NCBI GenBank assembly: GCA_010029175.1
Contig: RGNC01000029.1
Location: forward strand, 1 to 16,590
DNA: 16,590 nucleotides
DNA from: Synechococcaceae bacterium WB8_1B_136
GTDB lineage: Bacteria > Cyanobacteriota > Cyanobacteriia > PCC-6307 > Cyanobiaceae
Reading direction: 5' to 3'
Under the pieces are notes generated by a model. The model was not told the DNA's origin and ran no database searches. It saw nothing but the letters and a program-made list of their open reading frames with translations. Below, in pieces: positions 1 to 7,519 of the stretch (the stretch's first letter is position 1; each line of letters starts with the position of its first letter). Both the position numbers and the translations under genes were made by a program.

Positions 1-2
1 TT

Positions 3-1862
3 CTGCTCAGCTCCGAATGGGCCAGGCTCGCCGAGGGGCAATCTGAACTAACTGGACTGCTGGAAGCGAGAAGCAAGAACGGCCTTTCCATCGAAGAAGG
101 TCTATCCATTTCGACCCAACCGAGATTTGGCAAGGCCAGCCTCGACGCCGTCAATCAGCAGTGGCGATACACACGCGATCCAGGCAACACAGGGATGGAT
201 GAATTCACCATCAGCGCTGTCGACGAAGAAGGCGCAGTGAGCCAAAAGACAATCCGAATTTTTGACTCTAGCGACCTTAACAATGACGGCGCCGTTGACG
301 GCTTTGAAGCAGGCAAAGACATCAACAACGATGGCATCGACGACTCACTACAACGTTTTGTCGCAGCCTTCCAGACGTCGACAGGCTCACCCGGAGCAAT
401 TTCAATCAATCAGAATGAAAATCTGATCAACGACTCCAAAACTGGAACCAACTTGGCTCAGAAGGTCAGCCTTCTGTTCAAGGGCATCAAGGGGAAGGCC
501 GAGTCGCTCGCGGGCGAAGTCACAACCAAACTGAAGAGCAGTATCACGATCCTTGCAACAGGTAGCAAGACACAAGCTCCCGACAATCTTGTGCTGGCCA
601 CATCAGACCAGCCGAGCTTCGCGATTGTGCCCGAGGTCAACGCCGTCAACTCGATTGACCTGGCCACCGAAAATCAGATCAGGGAAGCCTATACAAATCG
701 CTTCAGCAATACCATTCAAACTGTCGATCTCTATTTTGGCGAAGGCGCCCAGAACTGGAATGCGCTGTTCAAGCCCGATGGCAAAGGCGGCTATTTCCTG
801 TTCAATTACAACCCTCAGACTGGCCTCGGTGGCGTTCTGGTTGATCGCGACAACAACGGCAAAGTTGACGGCGCACGCCTCTACCTCAAAGATGGCGAAC
901 TGGGCGATTTCGATCGCAGCCGCAATGGTGTCATTGATGACCCGATCGGCTTGGCTTCTCTTGCCATCAATCCAACAGTCCAGATCAGCGCTGATGGACT
1001 CGGACTGGTGGTGGACGGTGTTGCCGGCAGCGGCATCTGGCTCACGTTTGAGGTCCAGTCGTCCCAGGCCTCCTGGCAGAACAGCATTGAACTGATCACC
1101 CGCAATGGCATTCAGCTTGGCTCGATTGGAGCGACCCTTGAATCGACCAACATGGGCCGCAAATCGGTCTATGTGGCAGCCGGCCAGGAACTGCGGTTCG
1201 CCCAGAGCAGCGGCAACAATCCGACCAACAGTGCACCCAACATCCAACTCAGCAACAGCAGCACCAACGGGTTCCGGCTGCGCCTAGAAGACGGCGGCGG
1301 CAATGACGCCGATTTCAATGATCTTGATGTGGCCATCAGCCCAACACTGACAGCCCCCGACACCAGCGTCATCGGCATGGGCCGACTGCAACGAACCGGC
1401 TCTGATGCCCTGATTGACCTGACCGGTCTTCCCTCGACTGGCAGCCGCATCAATCTTTCCATCAGCACCAATTCGGGGTTCATCAATCAGTTCGGCCTGG
1501 TGAAGGTTGATGGCGACCCCCTCACGGGCTATTCAGTGGCTGGTGTGCGGGCAGAGAATAGCGAGGCCTTCCGCAAGGTCGTTCGCGACAACCTGATCAA
1601 CCCCTGGGGAAGCTCCATCAACATCGGTGGCACCACTGAACGAACTATTACCTGGGACGTCAGTGGCAACGATGTCGGCATTTATGCCCCAGTGATCATC
1701 ACACCCATGCAGGAGCTCTTCACCTTCGGAGCCACAGCCTCCGATGGCAACAAGCATCTAAAGGTGATTGGCGAAAACAAGTTTGGGTTTGAAGACCTCA
1801 TTGCCTCTGCTCCAAGTGACTGGGATTACAACGACTTAGCCGTGCATGTCTCTTACTCCTGA
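3..1862 (+). CDS. C-terminal part of a large calcium-binding DUF4114-type surface/secreted protein (5' end outside window)
   Basis: The reading frame is open from base 3, so the start lies outside the window; 619 residues are visible. The first ~90 residues resemble a cadherin/VCBS-like repeat (GMDEFTISAVDEEG, then a beta strand ending KTIRIFD). Asp/Asn-rich loops that look like EF-hand or dockerin calcium sites follow (DLNNDGAVDGFE, DINNDGIDD, later DRDNNGKVDG and DRSRNGVIDD). Two DUF4114-like modules come next, one with NDADFNDLDVAIS and one ending the protein with DWDYNDLAVHVSYS; the D-[FY]-N-D-L motif is typical of that family. Such proteins are usually very long, exported and calcium-stabilised. 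No transmembrane anchor is visible here. By eye the GC content is lower than in the flanking genes, which may mean transfer or relaxed selection. The last 17 bases overlap the start of the Dus gene. Confidence 0.85.
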   Translation: MLSSEWARLAEGQSELTGLLEARSKNGLSIEEGLSISTQPRFGKASLDAVNQQWRYTRDPGNTGMDEFTISAVDEEGAVSQKTIRIFDSSDLNNDGAVDGFEAGKDINNDGIDDSLQRFVAAFQTSTGSPGAISINQNENLINDSKTGTNLAQKVSLLFKGIKGKAESLAGEVTTKLKSSITILATGSKTQAPDNLVLATSDQPSFAIVPEVNAVNSIDLATENQIREAYTNRFSNTIQTVDLYFGEGAQNWNALFKPDGKGGYFLFNYNPQTGLGGVLVDRDNNGKVDGARLYLKDGELGDFDRSRNGVIDDPIGLASLAINPTVQISADGLGLVVDGVAGSGIWLTFEVQSSQASWQNSIELITRNGIQLGSIGATLESTNMGRKSVYVAAGQELRFAQSSGNNPTNSAPNIQLSNSSTNGFRLRLEDGGGNDADFNDLDVAISPTLTAPDTSVIGMGRLQRTGSDALIDLTGLPSTGSRINLSISTNSGFINQFGLVKVDGDPLTGYSVAGVRAENSEAFRKVVRDNLINPWGSSINIGGTTERTITWDVSGNDVGIYAPVIITPMQELFTFGATASDGNKHLKVIGENKFGFEDLIASAPSDWDYNDLAVHVSYS

Positions 1863-2865
1863 CTCTTTTCTGCAGCTGTCCGGCCGGGGCACGCCGCGCA
1901 CCCTGCGCTGCCGGGTGCTGCAGTCGCCCCTGGCGGGGGTGAGCGATTGCATCTTTCGGGGCCTGGTGCGGCGCTGGGCCCCCGATGCGCTGCTGTTCAC
2001 CGAGATGGTGAACGCCACCAGCCTGGAGCTGGGCTTCGGGCTGCAGAAGGTGGAGGAGCTCGCCAGAGAAGCCGGTCCGATCGGCGTGCAGCTGTTTGAC
2101 CACCGGCCCGCCGCCATGGCCGAAGCCGCCCGGCGCGCCGAGGCAGCCGGCGCCTTCCTGATCGACATCAACATGGGCTGCCCGGTGAAGAAGATCGCCA
2201 AAAAAGGCGGTGGCAGCGGTCTGATCCGCGACCCCGAGCTGGCGGCCCGCATCGTGGACACCGTGGCCGCGGCCGTGACCATTCCGGTGACCGTGAAGAC
2301 GCGGCTGGGCTGGTGCGGCGAGACAGGCGACGGCGACACCGCCGAGCGGGCCGTGACCTGGTGCCAGCAACTCCAGGCCGCCGGCGCCCAGCTGCTCACC
2401 CTGCACGGCCGCAGCCGCGCACAGGGCTTCAAGGGCCGCGCCGACTGGGGTGCCATCGCGGCGGTGAAGCGGGCCCTCACCATCCCCGTGATCGCCAACG
2501 GCGATGTGAACAGCCCCGCCGATGCCCTGCGCTGCCTGGCGATCACCGGCGCCGACGGGGTGATGGTGGGGCGGGGCACCATGGGCGCCCCCTGGCTGGT
2601 GGGCCAACTCGATGCGGCCCTGGCCGGCCGGCCGCTTCCACCCACCCCCGGCGCGGCCGAGAAGCTGGCGCTGGCCGCCGAGCAGCTGCAGGCCCTGGTG
2701 GCGGCCAAAGGCGACCACGGCCTGCTGATTGCCCGCAAGCACATGGGCTGGACCTGCACCGGTTTCGCCGGCGCTCCGCAGCTGCGCCATGCCCTCATGC
2801 GGGCCCCCACCCCCGCCGCCGGCCTGGAGCTGCTGCGGCGGGCGCAAGCGGAGCTCAGGAGCTAG
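1846..2865 (+). CDS. dus: tRNA-dihydrouridine synthase (DusB-like, cyanobacterial type)
   Basis: A 339-residue flavoenzyme that reduces specific uridines in the tRNA D-loop to dihydrouridine using FMN and NADPH. Family marks in order are SPLAGVSD (27-34, FMN site), TEMVNA (52-57), DINMGCPVKK (107-116) with the catalytic Cys112, VKTRLGW (150-156) with Lys151, LHGRSRAQG (186-194) with His187, IANGD (216-220) and GRGTMGAPW (242-250, phosphate binding). Length fits a complete Dus. The ATG at 1846 is the only reasonable start before the FMN motif; it lies inside the preceding gene with no clear ribosome-binding site, suggesting coupled translation. The stop TAG at 2863-2865 overlaps the stop of the opposite-strand gene. 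The paralogue (DusA, B or C) and target position cannot be fixed from sequence alone. Confidence 0.95.
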   Translation: MSLTPDSFLQLSGRGTPRTLRCRVLQSPLAGVSDCIFRGLVRRWAPDALLFTEMVNATSLELGFGLQKVEELAREAGPIGVQLFDHRPAAMAEAARRAEAAGAFLIDINMGCPVKKIAKKGGGSGLIRDPELAARIVDTVAAAVTIPVTVKTRLGWCGETGDGDTAERAVTWCQQLQAAGAQLLTLHGRSRAQGFKGRADWGAIAAVKRALTIPVIANGDVNSPADALRCLAITGADGVMVGRGTMGAPWLVGQLDAALAGRPLPPTPGAAEKLALAAEQLQALVAAKGDHGLLIARKHMGWTCTGFAGAPQLRHALMRAPTPAAGLELLRRAQAELRS

Positions 2866-3482
2866 CCGCCGAATCCCAGCTGCCAGAGATCGCGGCTGCC
2901 GGTGATGGCCTGCACCGCCAGCAGCACCGCCATCAGGAAGGCCGATCCCACATGCAGGCGCCGCAGGCGCAGGGAGCCCGCGATCTCGGGCTTGGCCGCC
3001 ATGCTGAACAGCAGCAGGCCGCACAGCAGCCAGCCACTCCAGAAGTGGGAGGCCCAGAAGCCGCCGCCCAGGGGGTTGTCGCTCAGGCGCCACACCTCCG
3101 GCTGCAGCCCCAGGGCCAACAGCGCCAGCCAGCACAGCAGGGCGTAGACCGCCCGCAGAGCGGGTTGCTTGACCCGCCAGAGGGCCAGGCAACTGCCCAG
3201 GCCGCCCGCCACCACCGCCAGCAGGGGCAGCAGGCGCGCCAGGGGCAGGGCCGCCACGCCATAGCTCCACACCAGGGCGATCAGCACCGCCACCACCGTG
3301 CCGGTGGTCACCCAGCGGCCGTGGTCGCCATGCTCCACCGGCACCAGAGCGGGCTGCTGGGTGATGCCCAGCCGCTGCTCCCGCACCAGGATCCCCAGCC
3401 GGATCGTGGCCCCCACCACCGGGTACACGAACAGGATCATCAGCACCGGGTGCAGCAGGGCGAACCAGTGGACAACGGTCAT
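2862..3482 (-). CDS. DUF4079-like integral membrane protein
   Basis: A 206-residue, strongly hydrophobic protein with about six likely membrane segments (roughly residues 8-26, 60-80, 84-103, 112-128, 144-162 and 176-194). The opening (WFALLHPVLMILFVYPVVG, then RLGILVREQRLG) and the short loop VEHGDHGRWVTTG look like the DUF4079 family of cyanobacteria, whose function is unknown to me. A His before the first helix and the HGDHGR loop could be metal or haem ligands, but this is only inference. It lies 10 bases downstream of cobI on the same strand, so the two are probably co-transcribed. Its stop codon shares CTAG with the stop of the convergent Dus gene. Confidence 0.75.
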   Translation of the reverse strand: MTVVHWFALLHPVLMILFVYPVVGATIRLGILVREQRLGITQQPALVPVEHGDHGRWVTTGTVVAVLIALVWSYGVAALPLARLLPLLAVVAGGLGSCLALWRVKQPALRAVYALLCWLALLALGLQPEVWRLSDNPLGGGFWASHFWSGWLLCGLLLFSMAAKPEIAGSLRLRRLHVGSAFLMAVLLAVQAITGSRDLWQLGFGG

Positions 3483-3492
3483 GGCAAGCAGC

Positions 3493-4281
3493 TCAGGGCA
3501 GGACGTCCGGCCAGACCTGCCGAATCAACAACAGAGAAAAGTAGGGCTGCTCCTGGCCGGGCACCGCGTGGGCCGGCGCCAGCAGCTGATCGGGCCAGCC
3601 CACCCGCTGGGCGAACAGGGCGCTCCGCAGCAGGCCCCGCTGCTCCAGCAGCGGCCGCACCCAGCGCCAGCGCTGCCCCAGCTTGAGCAGGGCCAGCACA
3701 GTGCCGCTGGCCGCAGCCTGCGCCAGCAGGGCCTCCAGCTCAGCGGCGGTGTCCGGGGTGGGGCGGATCAGCAGGGCGTCCTGCTGCAGGGCCAGGGGCC
3801 AGCGGGCAGCGGCGGCGGCGGCGGCCACGGCGGTGATGCCCGGAATCACCGCCACCGGACAGGTGGGGTGACGCTCCGCCAGGGCCAGCAGGGCATAGGA
3901 GGCACTGGCATAGAGGGAGGCATCGCCCTCACACAGCAGCACCACCCCATGGCCGGCGGCCACCTCGGCCGCCAGGGCATCGGCGGCGGCGTGCCAGGCG
4001 TTCCGGCGCGGTTCGGCTTCAGCCACCATCGGGAACAACAGCGGCAGCCGGCGCTGCTCCGGGCGGATCCAGGGGGCGGCGATCCGGGCCGCCATGCCCT
4101 CGGCCTCCGCCCTGGCCACCGGGTAGGCCACCACATCCGCCGCTGCGATCGCCCGCACCGCCGCCACGGTGAGCAGCTCCGGATCACCGGGCCCCACCCC
4201 CACCAGGGTGAGGCCGGCCCTGGCGGCAGCAGCAGCAGCGCCGGGGGGATACGGGCTGGCGTTGGCGATCACACACGGCAC
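3493..4281 (-). CDS. cobI: Precorrin-2 C20-methyltransferase
   Basis: A 262-residue SAM-dependent methyltransferase of the tetrapyrrole (corrin/porphyrin) family. It adds the C-20 methyl group to precorrin-2, or to the cobalt form, on the way to cobalamin. Visible motifs are LVGVGPGDPE (26-35, N-terminal glycine loop), VAYP (51-54), LCEGDASLY (116-124) in the place of the family's GDP-x-[FL]-Y motif, and IPGITAV (146-152). The start is GTG at 4281, with a GAAAGGG-like ribosome-binding sequence about 9 bases upstream; no ATG is nearby. It is divergent from mtnD with 54 bases between. The N-terminal 20 residues are Ala-rich and may be a non-conserved extension. The choice of CobI (aerobic) or CbiL (anaerobic) naming cannot be settled from this sequence. 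Confidence 0.9.
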   Translation of the reverse strand: MPCVIANASPYPPGAAAAAARAGLTLVGVGPGDPELLTVAAVRAIAAADVVAYPVARAEAEGMAARIAAPWIRPEQRRLPLLFPMVAEAEPRRNAWHAAADALAAEVAAGHGVVLLCEGDASLYASASYALLALAERHPTCPVAVIPGITAVAAAAAAARWPLALQQDALLIRPTPDTAAELEALLAQAAASGTVLALLKLGQRWRWVRPLLEQRGLLRSALFAQRVGWPDQLLAPAHAVPGQEQPYFSLLLIRQVWPDVLP

Positions 4282-4335
4282 GCTGAGGGGCCCTTTCTAG
4301 GCTGGAACCCTTGGGCGCCATGGGCCGGGATCGAG

Positions 4336-4887
4336 ATGAGCGAGCTGCGGATCTTTTCAGCCCCTGCCGGCAGCGGCGCGCCCCAGCCCAGCCTCTCCAG
4401 CAGCGACCCCGCCCTGATCGGCGAGGCCCTGGCAGCCCGCGGCATCGGCTTTGAGCGCTGGCCAGCCCGCCAGGCACTGGCGGCTGATGCCCAGCCGGCC
4501 GAGATCCTGGCGGCCTACGGCCCGGAGATCGAGCGGGTGCAGGCCAGCGGCAGCTATCCCACGGTGGATGCCATCCGCATGACTCCCGACCACCCGGATC
4601 GGCAGGCCCTGCGCCAGAAGTTCCTGGCCGAACACACCCACAGCGAGGACGAAGTGCGCTTCTTCGTGGAGGGCCGCGGCCTGTTCTGCCTCCACATCGG
4701 CGAGGAGGTGCTGCAGGTGCTGTGCGAAACCGGCGACTTCCTGCGGGTGCCCGCCGGCACCAAACACTGGTTCGACATGGGCAGCACCCCGCAGTTCACG
4801 GCGATCCGCTTCTTCGACAACCCGGATGGCTGGGTGGCCCAGTTCAGCGGCGATGCGATCGCCGAGCGGTTCCCGCTGCTGGATTGA
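4336..4887 (+). CDS. mtnD: Acireductone dioxygenase (methionine salvage)
   Basis: A 183-residue cupin enzyme that cleaves 1,2-dihydroxy-3-keto-5-methylthiopentene with O2. With Fe(II) it makes the keto acid precursor of methionine plus formate; with Ni(II) the known off-pathway products are methylthiopropionate, CO and formate. The metal ligands are plain: H100, H102 and E106 in EHTHSEDE, and H144 in GTKHWFDMG, the canonical spacing. RFFVEG and FDNPDGW are also family hallmarks. Length is normal. The frame is open far upstream, but the ATG at 4336 is chosen because family similarity begins soon after it and it clears the cobI start. The enzymes for the two preceding steps, MtnB and MtnC, are encoded about 10 kb away on the same strand, not alongside. 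Confidence 0.95.
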   Translation: MSELRIFSAPAGSGAPQPSLSSSDPALIGEALAARGIGFERWPARQALAADAQPAEILAAYGPEIERVQASGSYPTVDAIRMTPDHPDRQALRQKFLAEHTHSEDEVRFFVEGRGLFCLHIGEEVLQVLCETGDFLRVPAGTKHWFDMGSTPQFTAIRFFDNPDGWVAQFSGDAIAERFPLLD

Positions 4888-5053
4888 GGGGGCGCGGCAG
4901 CGGATCCCCCACTGGGCGTCACTCCGCAGCAGTTGCGGCGCTTGATTGCAGCACAGCTCGCCACCGCCTGGGCAAAAACTCAGCAGATCAGCCAGCGGCA
5001 AGACGTGACCGCGAGACGCTGGCAACACTGAGGCCGCCCGCTCTTTTGCAAGC
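4888..5053 (+). promoter_or_regulatory. Spacer before the exported-protein trio, probable promoter region
   Basis: This 166-base spacer lies between mtnD and the first exported-protein gene. It holds two modest inverted repeats: GGGGG/CCCCC flanking a 13-base loop just after the mtnD stop, and CCGCA-gcagt-TGCGG near 4926-4940. Neither is followed by a T-tract, so a terminator is not secure. No convincing -35/-10 pair was seen. The inference that a promoter lies here rests only on the gap. Confidence 0.25.
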
Positions 5054-5578
5054 GTGTCTTTTTCAGTTCGGCGCCATCAGCGCGCATTCCACGCAGGCCT
5101 GCTCTCCCTGGTTCTGGCCCCCAATGCCATGCTGGCCGCCACCATCGGCGCCACCCATAGCGTGGATTTTTCCCCCACCTTGGTGAGCAATTTCTGTGAC
5201 ATCACCTCTACAGCGGGCTCCCTGGCCGTGGAGAAGAAACGGGGGCTGATCACCTCTGATGCCAGCCTGTCCAACAACTTCAGCGGCACCCCCTCAGCGG
5301 GCACCCTGTCGGTGGCGAGCAACCTCACCTCAACCGGCACCGTGATCGTGGACCCCCCCAAACTCTCGGGAGGCACCACGGCATCGACCAGCGAGCTCAA
5401 GCTGGGCAATGGGGCCTACACGAACACCCCGCAGAGCATGAACCTGGGCACCGATGGCAATCTTGCCAGCACCAACCTGCACGTGCGCTTCACCACCACA
5501 GCCAACAGCAACAAGTTCGCCAACGGCACCTACAGCGCTGTGGCCACCGTGACCTGCACCGATGACGCCACCCGATAG
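5054..5578 (+). CDS. Exported pilin-like / spore-coat-U-like beta-sandwich subunit
   Basis: A 174-residue protein with a signal peptide (residues ~1-28: basic RRHQR, hydrophobic AGLLSLVLAP, cleavage near AMLAA). The mature part is rich in Ser, Thr, Gly and Asn and has beta-strand character. It has one Cys near each end (C48 in NFCDIT and C168 in VTCTDD), placed as if to form a disulfide closing a sandwich. The near-terminal strand GTYSAVATVTC resembles the last strand of pilin-type subunits secreted by chaperone-usher systems. The start is GTG at 5054; an in-frame stop at 5006-5008 rules out starts further upstream. The last 17 bases overlap the chaperone-like gene, pointing to coupled translation. 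I do not recognise a named family; the pilin-like reading depends on its neighbour. Confidence 0.6.
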   Translation: MSFSVRRHQRAFHAGLLSLVLAPNAMLAATIGATHSVDFSPTLVSNFCDITSTAGSLAVEKKRGLITSDASLSNNFSGTPSAGTLSVASNLTSTGTVIVDPPKLSGGTTASTSELKLGNGAYTNTPQSMNLGTDGNLASTNLHVRFTTTANSNKFANGTYSAVATVTCTDDATR

Positions 5579-5999
5579 GCCTTTTGCCATCGGGGCCAGC
5601 ATCGCCTTGTTGGCCCTGGAGTTGCTGGCCAGCAGCAACTCCAGGGCCCTTGGCCTCTCCCCGATGCGTCTGGAAACACGCCGGGGCCTGCTGCAGGTGA
5701 GCAACACCAGCGACCGCATGATGCGAGTGGAGCTGCAGGTGTTCCCCCAACGCCAGGTGCAGGGCCGCAACACCGCAGCCCTCGATGCCCTGCCCCCCTC
5801 AGAAGCCGAAGCCCTGATCCGTCTGCGCCCCTCGGTGTTCCGCCTCGGGCCAGGGGGAAGCCGCGTGATCCCCTACAGCGTGGGGCTTGCCAATCAACCG
5901 TTTTATGTATGCGGAACCTCGCAGCAAGACCTGCTTCAAGTGCGAATCTGTTCGCGCTGGTTGCCTTCTCCATCCTCAACGCCCCCCAAGCAGCCTTAG
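5562..5999 (+). CDS. PapD-like periplasmic chaperone, N-terminal domain only
   Basis: A 145-residue protein. A signal peptide is likely in residues 1-30 (IGASIALLALELLASSNSRA). The rest matches the pattern of the first immunoglobulin-like domain of pilus chaperones: LSPMRLETRRGLLQVSN, then RVELQVFPQ, then LRPSVFRLGPGGSRVI (PapD family: leading strand, N-x-S near position 50, and P-x-F-x-L-x-PG). Known chaperones have a second domain and about 230-250 residues; here the frame stops soon after VRICSRW. The start at 5562 lies within the end of the subunit gene and the 3' end overlaps the next gene by 91 bases in another frame. It could be a true one-domain chaperone or a gene cut short. No usher gene is visible in the window. 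Confidence 0.65.
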   Translation: MTPPDRPFAIGASIALLALELLASSNSRALGLSPMRLETRRGLLQVSNTSDRMMRVELQVFPQRQVQGRNTAALDALPPSEAEALIRLRPSVFRLGPGGSRVIPYSVGLANQPFYVCGTSQQDLLQVRICSRWLPSPSSTPPKQP

Positions 6000-6445
6000 C
6001 TCAGATCTACCTGGCACCAAACCAGCAGTTCCCGCAAGGATCGCGCGTTTCGATCGACATGGGCACTGTTCGCTGCAACAGTGACGGGGGAGCCCTGCCC
6101 AACCTGAGCATTTCAGCCGGTGCCTATCCCGATCAGTGGGGCAACACCATCAGCGTTGCCCAAGCCAACAGCAACTCCTCAATTGGCAATCAGAGTTCGC
6201 TACTGGCCATGGTGAGCCTGAACATTCCCCTGGCCCGAAGCCATGCCAACTTCAGCTGCCAACCCCTGCTCAAGGACGCGATCATCCGCACCCGCATGGA
6301 GAACCTGCGGCAACTGGTGGATGAGGAGGTGATCAGTGAATCGCAATACAAACAGGCGCTGCTGGGGCTCTACGGGCCCCTGAGCAACCGCGAGCTGGCG
6401 CTGCCGGCACCACCGAGCAGCGGCGCCAGCATCACCCTCAAGTAG
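5909..6445 (+). CDS. Exported protein with two cysteines and a SHOCT-like helical tail
   Basis: A 178-residue protein with a clear signal peptide (NLFALVAFSILNAPQAALA, cleavage after about residue 31). The mature N-terminal half (~32-125) is Asn/Ser/Gln-rich and beta-like, with Cys56 and Cys117 placed as a possible disulfide. Residues ~130-156 (ENLRQLVDEEVISESQYKQA) resemble a SHOCT-type short helical hairpin (L-x-x-L-x-x-x-G/E-x-I-x-x-x-x-[FY]). The tail is Pro/Ser-rich. The ATG at 5909 gives the signal peptide directly, although it lies 91 bases inside the chaperone-like gene and has no evident ribosome-binding site. I do not recognise the family; genomic position suggests it works with the two preceding exported proteins. 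Confidence 0.6.
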   Translation: MRNLAARPASSANLFALVAFSILNAPQAALAQIYLAPNQQFPQGSRVSIDMGTVRCNSDGGALPNLSISAGAYPDQWGNTISVAQANSNSSIGNQSSLLAMVSLNIPLARSHANFSCQPLLKDAIIRTRMENLRQLVDEEVISESQYKQALLGLYGPLSNRELALPAPPSSGASITLK

Positions 6446-6467
6446 GCCCAGCAGGCCGATCCCGCCC

Positions 6468-7076
6468 TCAACTGTGGAAGCGGGCCTCGGGCCACAGGTT
6501 GGCCAGGATTTCCGCCTCCATCGCCGCCAGCGCCTCCAGCCTTGCCACCGTGGCCTCCCGGCCGAAGCGCTCCTCGCACAGCACCCAGTAGAGGCCGAAA
6601 TGGCGCGCCTCGCTGGCCAGCAGCTCGCCGTAGAGGGCCCGCAGTTCCGGATCGGGGCTGTGGGTGGCCAGCAGCGCCATGCGCTCATGGCTGCGGGCCT
6701 CGATCAGTCCGGCCACCAGAAAGGAATCCAGCATGCGCTTGGGCTCCCCTCGACGCACCTGGGCCGTGAGTGCCGCGCCATAGGGAGGCGCCGCCAGGGG
6801 CCGCAGGGCCACCCCGCGCCGCTGCAGCAGCTGCAGCACCTGCTCGAAATGCTCCAGCTCCTCCCGAGCCAGCGGGCTCAGCACCGCCCCCAACCCCTCA
6901 TCGGAGGGGTAGCGGAACATCAGCTGCAAGGCCACGCCGGCCGCCTTGCGCTCGCAGTGGGCGTGATCGATCAGCACCAGCTCGGGATGGGCGATGGCCT
7001 GCTCCAGCCAGGCGGCACCGCTGGGGGCCGCCAGCCACTTCACCCGGGCCGTGGGGTTCTCCAGCAGGGCGGTCAT
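6468..7076 (-). CDS. miaE: tRNA-(ms2io6A37) hydroxylase, MiaE family
   Basis: A 202-residue ferritin-like di-iron mono-oxygenase. In characterised bacteria it hydroxylates the isopentenyl group of ms2i6A at position 37 of tRNAs reading UNN codons. The di-iron ligand pattern is complete: E42 in HAHCERKAA (helix 1), E73-x-x-H76 in REELEHFEQ (helix 2), E126 in IEARSHER (helix 3) and E156-x-x-H159 in SEARHFGLY (helix 4). Length is normal. The ATG at 7076 overlaps the aroQ stop as ATGA, so the two genes are almost certainly translationally coupled. It converges with the exported-protein trio, with 22 bases between the stops. Confidence 0.93.
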   Translation of the reverse strand: MTALLENPTARVKWLAAPSGAAWLEQAIAHPELVLIDHAHCERKAAGVALQLMFRYPSDEGLGAVLSPLAREELEHFEQVLQLLQRRGVALRPLAAPPYGAALTAQVRRGEPKRMLDSFLVAGLIEARSHERMALLATHSPDPELRALYGELLASEARHFGLYWVLCEERFGREATVARLEALAAMEAEILANLWPEARFHS

Positions 7077-7519
7077 GCCGCTGCCCCCTGCCGCAACCGC
7101 ATCACCAGACCCTGCAGGGCCAGGCCATAGCTGGCGGCCCCGAAGCCGCAGATCACCCCCAGGGCCTTGTCGGCCAGATGGGAGTGATGGCGGAAGGGTT
7201 CGCGGGCATGCACGTTGCTCAGATGCAGCTCCACGAAGGGGATCGCCACCCCCAGCAGCGCATCGCGCAGGGCGATCGAGGTGTGGGTGAAGGCGCCGGC
7301 GTTGATCAGGATGCCGTCCACGGCAGCGCGGGCGGCGTGGATGCGATCCACCAGGGCCCCTTCATGGTTGCTCTGGAAGCACTCCAGCTCCACACCGAGC
7401 CCCGCGGCCTGTCGGCCCAGCTCCGCCTCGATCGCCTCCAGGGTTTCAGCGCCGTAGAGCCCCGGCTCCCGCAACCCCAGCAGGTTGAGGTTCGGCCCGT
7501 TCAGCAGCAGCACGCGCAT
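7073..7519 (-). CDS. aroQ: 3-dehydroquinate dehydratase, type II
   Basis: A 148-residue enzyme for the third step of the shikimate pathway (3-dehydroquinate to 3-dehydroshikimate). Type II signatures are MRVLLLNGPNLNLLG (1-15), R17 and catalytic Y22 in LREPGLYG, INAGAFTHTSIA (72-83) with N73, and VELHLSNVHAREPFR (96-110) with H99. The frame is open upstream through the tRNA region, but the ATG at 7519 is chosen because every known type II enzyme begins with this strand. It is the first gene of the aroQ-miaE pair and is divergent from the tRNA locus, with 104 bases between for promoters of both. Confidence 0.95.
   Translation of the reverse strand: MRVLLLNGPNLNLLGLREPGLYGAETLEAIEAELGRQAAGLGVELECFQSNHEGALVDRIHAARAAVDGILINAGAFTHTSIALRDALLGVAIPFVELHLSNVHAREPFRHHSHLADKALGVICGFGAASYGLALQGLVMRLRQGAAA

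Noticed and set aside
1798..3270. 490-codon minus-strand frame across dus
   Set aside because: Gly/Ala/Gln-rich shadow of the Dus gene and the membrane protein gene, with no recognisable domain.
3298..4335. Upstream in-frame extension of mtnD
   Set aside because: It runs antisense through cobI and is Gly/Gln/Arg-rich; acireductone dioxygenase similarity begins only after the ATG at 4336.
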